The position numbers and the translations under genes were made by a program. The notes under the pieces were generated by a model. The model had not been told where the DNA came from. It saw only the letters and a program-made list of their open reading frames with translations, and did not search any database. A stretch of DNA of 64,000 nt from Stratiolaelaps scimitus (taxonomy: Eukaryota; Arthropoda; Arachnida; Mesostigmata; Laelapidae). The stretch covers positions 7,391,501-7,455,500 of the forward strand of contig JABWDB010000007.1 in assembly GCA_019614645.1 (NCBI GenBank), read 5' to 3'. Shown here one piece after another: positions 1-64,000 of the stretch (positions are counted from its first letter, which is position 1; each line of letters opens with the position of its first letter).

Positions 1-967
1 TGACTAGTACAAAACTAAGCTTCAGCAACTATGTATATAATTTCGAGTGTTTAACCTAAGGCCTGTACTGGGCATTCATTATTTGACACTCGCAAGAAAA
101 TCTTTTCTTTTAAAATAACGCCATCCTAATCGCTTCCATAGTCTTTTAACAAGATTTTTTTCTTTTACCAAGTTACGAAAAGGTAATCCGCCGCAGTTCT
201 CCTCAATAACTGCTGCTAATACCGATCACCCATGGACGAAATGTTTCATTAAATCATTTCGGTCAGATTTATGCATATGTGAGCTGAGAGAATTTCCCCA
301 AAGGGGTCGCACGCTGGTTTCTAGAAGCTATCGAAACTGTTTTACTTTCCTTATAGACAGTCTAGTAAATTTTCCACGCTGACTCGCAAGCAAAATTTAA
401 CGTCCAGACAGTCTATGTAAATTGGACACGACGCTACCTCGCCACGATAGTCTCGACAAGAATTGAACTATATAAACGCCATACGAATGTCAGAGTTCCT
501 TGTTCTGACAAGGTTTACACAAGTAGCAGAGAAAAGCTCGTTCGAAATAGATATCCGGTGTTCGGAAAATAAGGATTCTTTTTATTTAGAAATAGGTGGC
601 GATACGTAGGATGTATCATAATTAATTAATTAATGGATATGAAAGACTTAGCAAAAAAGTGATTGTGAATTATTGCCTGTAGAAGTTAACTACAAAGTAT
701 AAACCGAATAGAGGTAGGTTGAGGTCGTTCTCAGGACCTCGTTTTCAAAGAAAAAAAAACTACATTTCAACAATATTCGTTATTCCTCTATCAACATCGA
801 AATATTTTCGCACGAGCCCTGGTAGAATCTTTGAAACCTCTTCCCAGCGGATGACGTCCATGCAGACGCTCTCTAGCTGCATTTCACAAAGCCATCGCAG
901 AGACTTTAATATAGGAATATCAATGCATCTTCCCCTATTAGTTCGTGCTTCTAATTCCCAATCCTAC
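1..967 (-). other. Intron downstream of the Ig9 half-exon (no Ig exon found)
   Basis: This is the start of the intron after the last exon in the window; it continues past the edge. I found no second-half Ig9 motif. An open frame of 67 codons runs from 963 to 760 on the minus strand, in the same frame as the exon but separated from it by the TAG that overlaps the donor. It is described among the findings. The remainder is AT-rich sequence without recognisable features. Confidence 0.6.
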
Positions 968-60112
<59,145 letters not shown>

Positions 60113-60956
60113 CTGTGAGATTGCAGAATCGCGAACCAACAATAACGTACGTTAGATCATCGTCATTGGACCATTAGGTAATGTTTTCTTTTCGGGAGCA
60201 TGCAGCGAAAATAATTTCAAAAGGTGAAGGTCGATATTTTCGTCACAGATATTCGCCGTGTATTGTTTGAGGGTGGATTCTAACTGTAATATGATACAAT
60301 GAGAATTTCTATAGGAGTACAGTGAAATGAAGCTTTACAGTTCTCGTTACAGCTCGAAATTATTATTATGCAATATTTTGATACTAATAGATCTCATTTT
60401 GAATGAATACGATTCTGTGACGATCTCACACTGAGCGGAAGCACTAGATTGTACTAATTGATATTAATGAAGGTAGAAATTCCAGTCTCAGTCTGATGCC
60501 CAGCTAAACACTGGTCGACCTGATTTCGTCTCCACCCTGGATATGGGAAAACTTCTTATGAAAATTATATCGATTATAATGTGATAGATCCAGGGTGGAG
60601 CAGTAAATTACCTGCCTAGTACAACCCTCAAGGAAGTCCAGAACACAGAGAACCTTAATTTGAAAATCAGCAAAAGCTGCTAGGCCTAATTTGAATTTGT
60701 TAACGAGCAATTGACAACAAGAAATGGAATACATTTCAAAAGATAATTCTTCTTTAGTTCTTCTTGAGCTAAACGTTGAACACAATAGGCCTCTCTGTCT
60801 GGCTTCCTTCAGAATTATGTTGGGGGTGATAACATAAACAAGATGAAACACTTTACGATTTTCGTTGACTGTTCGACGACCTGCAATTCTACCTAAGCGC
60901 TAGATGGCCAAGGGCCCTCAGCGCAGGAACTGTCCCAGCAATATCTAGGGGTTATT

Positions 60957-61913
60957 GTGCTGTTACGTGTGTGTCAGGCCGAAATGCGCGACTCACGAGG
61001 TTCGCGCACTTTGACCACTGGGCAGTCCTACCTAAAACATGCTTTACCAAGTACATACAGGATGTTCCCCTATGCTCTTTCAGACATTGTGTGCAAATCG
61101 ACACTCCTTGCAGCTATAGATAAGGTGCACTGGTTGGCCGTCCGACCGCCCGTCCACCCACCAGCTCGAGATCAGACTTCGTGGGACTACGTTCACAATT
61201 CACAGTTCCACCACGTAAGTCATCTAGTCAATCAAGTGGCTGTAAATCAATTGGCGGTTTGTCGGTTACAAGATAACGGATACGCCCTCCAAAAACAAGG
61301 GAACGAGTCGCGAATTCGAGAAATTTGCAGGGACAATAAGCGGGTAATTGTCTCCTCGAGCAGAGGCGTTACGGGCAGACACCATGCGCTATATTTTATT
61401 CTCATTCAAGCTGTGTGGCGCGTCCAAACATTAGGAGGAGGGCGGTCAACGAGACGAACGCGGGGACTGAGATTAACTGCACGAAGAAATTTGTCGAATG
61501 TCCCGACAACCGGTGGAAAGCTAACAGAAGCGAGGCAGGAGACCTTTTCCTCAAGTCAGAAAATTGCCGGTCACACATGGTGGTGGTTAATCCGCCTGCT
61601 ACCCGATCGTCGGGTGCCTTCGGTCAGGCCGCACTGCGGCAACAAATTCGAGCGGTTCGACACCGAAGACGCGGTTAACAGGCTGACAACAAAGTGGCCT
61701 CGTACGAGCAGCAGCAGCACCACCAACAACAACGACATTCAGCAACTCGAAGAGAATCTTTTATTGAAATATTATTATTATTATTTACTCCAGCCATTCA
61801 TTCTCCGATGGTGCACCGTAAACATAGCGGTCCGGACGGACATAATTGTGCGCGGTGGCTCCCGCGGTTTCGTCAGCCGCTTTACGGAACGACGAGCGGC
61901 GCAACTGAACTGA
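60957..61913 (+). CDS. Longest open frame of the window, 318 codons, unknown and doubtful
   Basis: It is open from a GTG at 60957, with the first in-frame ATG at codon 10 (MRDSRGSRTLTT), to a stop after 61913. No domain, signal peptide or membrane span was recognised. The C-terminal part contains low-complexity SSSSTTNNND and KYYYYY runs from CAG-like and ATT repeats. Arginine-rich composition and high local GC favour a chance frame in a GC-rich patch. The length is nevertheless the least expected by chance in the window. It could be an exon or untranslated transcript antisense to the Dscam-like gene. Confidence 0.2.
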   Translation: MLLRVCQAEMRDSRGSRTLTTGQSYLKHALPSTYRMFPYALSDIVCKSTLLAAIDKVHWLAVRPPVHPPARDQTSWDYVHNSQFHHVSHLVNQVAVNQLAVCRLQDNGYALQKQGNESRIREICRDNKRVIVSSSRGVTGRHHALYFILIQAVWRVQTLGGGRSTRRTRGLRLTARRNLSNVPTTGGKLTEARQETFSSSQKIAGHTWWWLIRLLPDRRVPSVRPHCGNKFERFDTEDAVNRLTTKWPRTSSSSTTNNNDIQQLEENLLLKYYYYYLLQPFILRWCTVNIAVRTDIIVRGGSRGFVSRFTERRAAQLN

Positions 61914-63584
61914 ACGAAGGCTAATACCTCTTTATGCGGAGGAGGGCGGGCGGGGAGAAATGGCCGTAGAACTGAACTCGCTCCGCGTCACCATGAAGGG
62001 CGATCAAGGCGCTATCCATACACGCTCGTTTGATCGGATTTCATCATCTAATGGATGTCGATCGTAAGGAGAACGTCAGCGCGCTCGGTGACAACGCAAT
62101 CAAGCGCTGCAATTTCTGTGTCTCTCTCTCTCTTTGTGCTCTTGTGTTTTCCTCTTCAAACTGGGTGGCAAATCGCTGTCGCGTTTCTCCTATGGAAAAC
62201 TTCAGCAGCGACGCCGCTGGTGCATGCAAGGGACATGTTGAAGCATCTGCTTGCCGAGTTTCTGTTACGATGAAGGGTAGAAACGGGCGAACCAAATCAC
62301 ATCTGCGAGGATCAATGAGGACACATTAGAGCTATCGATAGCTCGTCGACAGAGACACACGCTGCTATGCACCACGACCCGCGTTCGTGTGTCGGCGTAT
62401 GGGACCGCAACGGGGATCGAGTTGTTGTTGTTGTTGCTGCGTCCGTCTGTCCTTTGACTATCGACAACAGATCGAGCCACTGAGCCACAGCACGTTAAGA
62501 TCGGACGACACCCAGACAGATTCGTCTAATTATGACGAAGCCAACGCCGGCTGAATGAAGAGCCGAGAAGAAGTCGTACGGGGTAGCTAAGCTGCTAGCT
62601 CATTTGGGCTATATAAGATGCCGGCAAATTGACGAAAATTGTCACCAAGCAGCCGAAAAGGAGGAGGCGAAGAAAAAAACAACAAGTAGCGAAGAAAATG
62701 TAGGCCAATGGAAAGGAAATGCGGTGTGCGTTGGATGACACCCGTTGAAACGCGGCGTCAGAGCAGAACAGAGACATATGGATAGATATATATCGATTCA
62801 CAGATCGATCGACTCGTACGTGATGATACCGTACACGAGCATGTTAATGATCCGGTTGATCATTCGATGGAGAGAGGCGAGTTAAATCGACTCTAGGCAA
62901 GAATAATTAGTAAGTATAGGATTAATTTAGGGCGCAATTTGTCGGCGGCCACTCAATGCGGTATATTAGTTATTATCGAATATACATTTGTAGAGTATCT
63001 AGAATATAAATGTAGAACGTTTTGTCGGCGCTAAGAAGAAGGGAATCTATTTAGCCAGTAAAAACTGTGGCTAGGGAACATCCTGTACGTGGCTACCTAT
63101 GTATCTAGCAACAATACAGAGAGTAATGAGAACGGGCTGATTTGTAAAGACGTCTTAGTTTATTCACAGAGATAACGTATACGGGTGTATACGTTCGAGG
63201 CGTAAAGGTAGACATCGGACGTAATCTGACATCGCCGTGTCTTGGACAGCTATGAGCCGTGAAAGACTTGAAGTGTGCAACATATCCCAGTGCGCCGAGC
63301 GCACATTATGGAGACATCATTACGCTACGTAGAATGTACAATAATAGAATGAGAATATATATATATATATAAAGGTGGGGATTGTTTACGTTCATAAGAT
63401 ACTCGATCTAATGGATCAAATAGATGGGACATGGTACAAGTTCAAGTCTTTTTACATATTTTATATTATCCCTTCCCATCCCATCGCCTGGAAACGCGCA
63501 GGAATCAAACGTTAGAGACGTCTATCATAAACAGCAACCTATATATACGCATATATTTGCTTGAAAGGATAAAAGAAACCTTAC

Positions 63585-63737
63585 CAGGAGCGAGTGTGTT
63601 GGCGGAAAAACAATGCTGAACTGGATTGAATACCCTGGGCTGGAACACGTCTGGAATCGAAGATTGTGGCTTGGCCATGCGAACGCTAGGCTCAAAACGA
63701 AGTACGCAAATCGTACTCTGCGAAACTTTTCTTGCAT
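63585..63737 (-). CDS. Candidate first coding exon with signal-peptide-like start
   Basis: A 51-codon segment from a true ATG (63737) begins MQEKFRRVRFAYFVLSLAFA: basic residues, a hydrophobic core and small residues, as in a signal peptide. It ends at a strong donor, CCTG|GTAAGG (63585), phase 0. It is upstream of and on the same strand as the Dscam-like exons, but the Ig6 exon needs a phase-1 partner. It could join only through another exon, which I did not find. It may be chance. Confidence 0.2.
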
Positions 63738-64000
63738 TTTCACTTTCGGAAAAGAACAGTATATCGAAGATTTACGAGTCAATGGCCGTACTACTTTTGT
63801 GCTTTACGTTTGAACCCGTCGAAATAAGCTTCTAATAAGCTCCCATGCACTAGATTAATTTAGGCTTATTATTGATACATGTGTTTCGACTTTGTCTGAA
63901 GGGAGTTAGTGGTGTTTTGTAGTACGGACATTTCCCCGCAAACCCCGAGCAAACGCATTAATGAACGATGAATACTATTATCAAATTCGTTATCCCAGAT

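Larger units (their letters stand above)
60113..64000 (-). other. Sequence upstream of the Ig6 exon (intron or 5' region of the Dscam-like gene)
   Basis: No Ig exon was recognised here. It includes a GC-rich patch at about 61.0-62.3 kb with a long plus-strand open frame, a TA tract at 63355-63371 and a minus-strand signal-peptide-like frame near 63.6-63.7 kb. If the gene is full length, the Ig1 to Ig5 exons must lie beyond the window edge. Confidence 0.55.

Overview
This is eukaryotic, intron-dominated DNA. The one gene I can reconstruct with confidence is on the minus strand: the middle part of a Dscam-type (Down syndrome cell adhesion molecule) immunoglobulin-superfamily gene. Six exons, read from high to low coordinates, are at 60112-59984, 57777-57640, 35234-34956, 7459-7334, 3779-3591 and 1118-968. 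All internal introns are phase 1 with GT..AG ends, and every junction joins in frame. Together they encode about 337 residues corresponding to Dscam Ig6, Ig7, Ig8 and the first half of Ig9. As in Dscam genes, Ig6, Ig8 and Ig9 are each split by an intron just after the core Trp, while Ig7 is one exon. The gene continues beyond both window ends.

About 1.0 kb of coding sequence is spread over 59 kb. The two giant introns (22.4 kb and 27.5 kb) flank the Ig7 exon, the position where insect Dscam carries its array of alternative exons. I see no second Ig7-like exon, so this looks like a non-hypervariable or reduced paralogue. A hairpin and a 13-bp direct repeat lie just inside the intron downstream of the Ig7 exon.

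The introns hold many (TA)n microsatellites (about 25 tracts), GA/CT and trinucleotide repeats, several tRNA-like remnants (probably SINE heads) and a short interspersed repeat family built around a palindrome. They also hold a few GC-rich patches and some low-confidence gene-like islands. The best island is a two-exon plus-strand candidate at 26697-27167 with a 77-bp intron and paired CxxC motifs, possibly frameshifted. A second is a minus-strand open exon at 10769-11019 behind a strong acceptor. A third is a plus-strand coding-like patch at 56940-57300.

Organism: an arthropod is likely. Dscam paralogues are especially numerous in chelicerates, and the moderate GC with dense TA repeats would suit a mesostigmatid mite such as Varroa. 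This is an inference; no species-diagnostic sequence was seen. No rRNA, CRISPR, intact transposase or viral gene was recognised.
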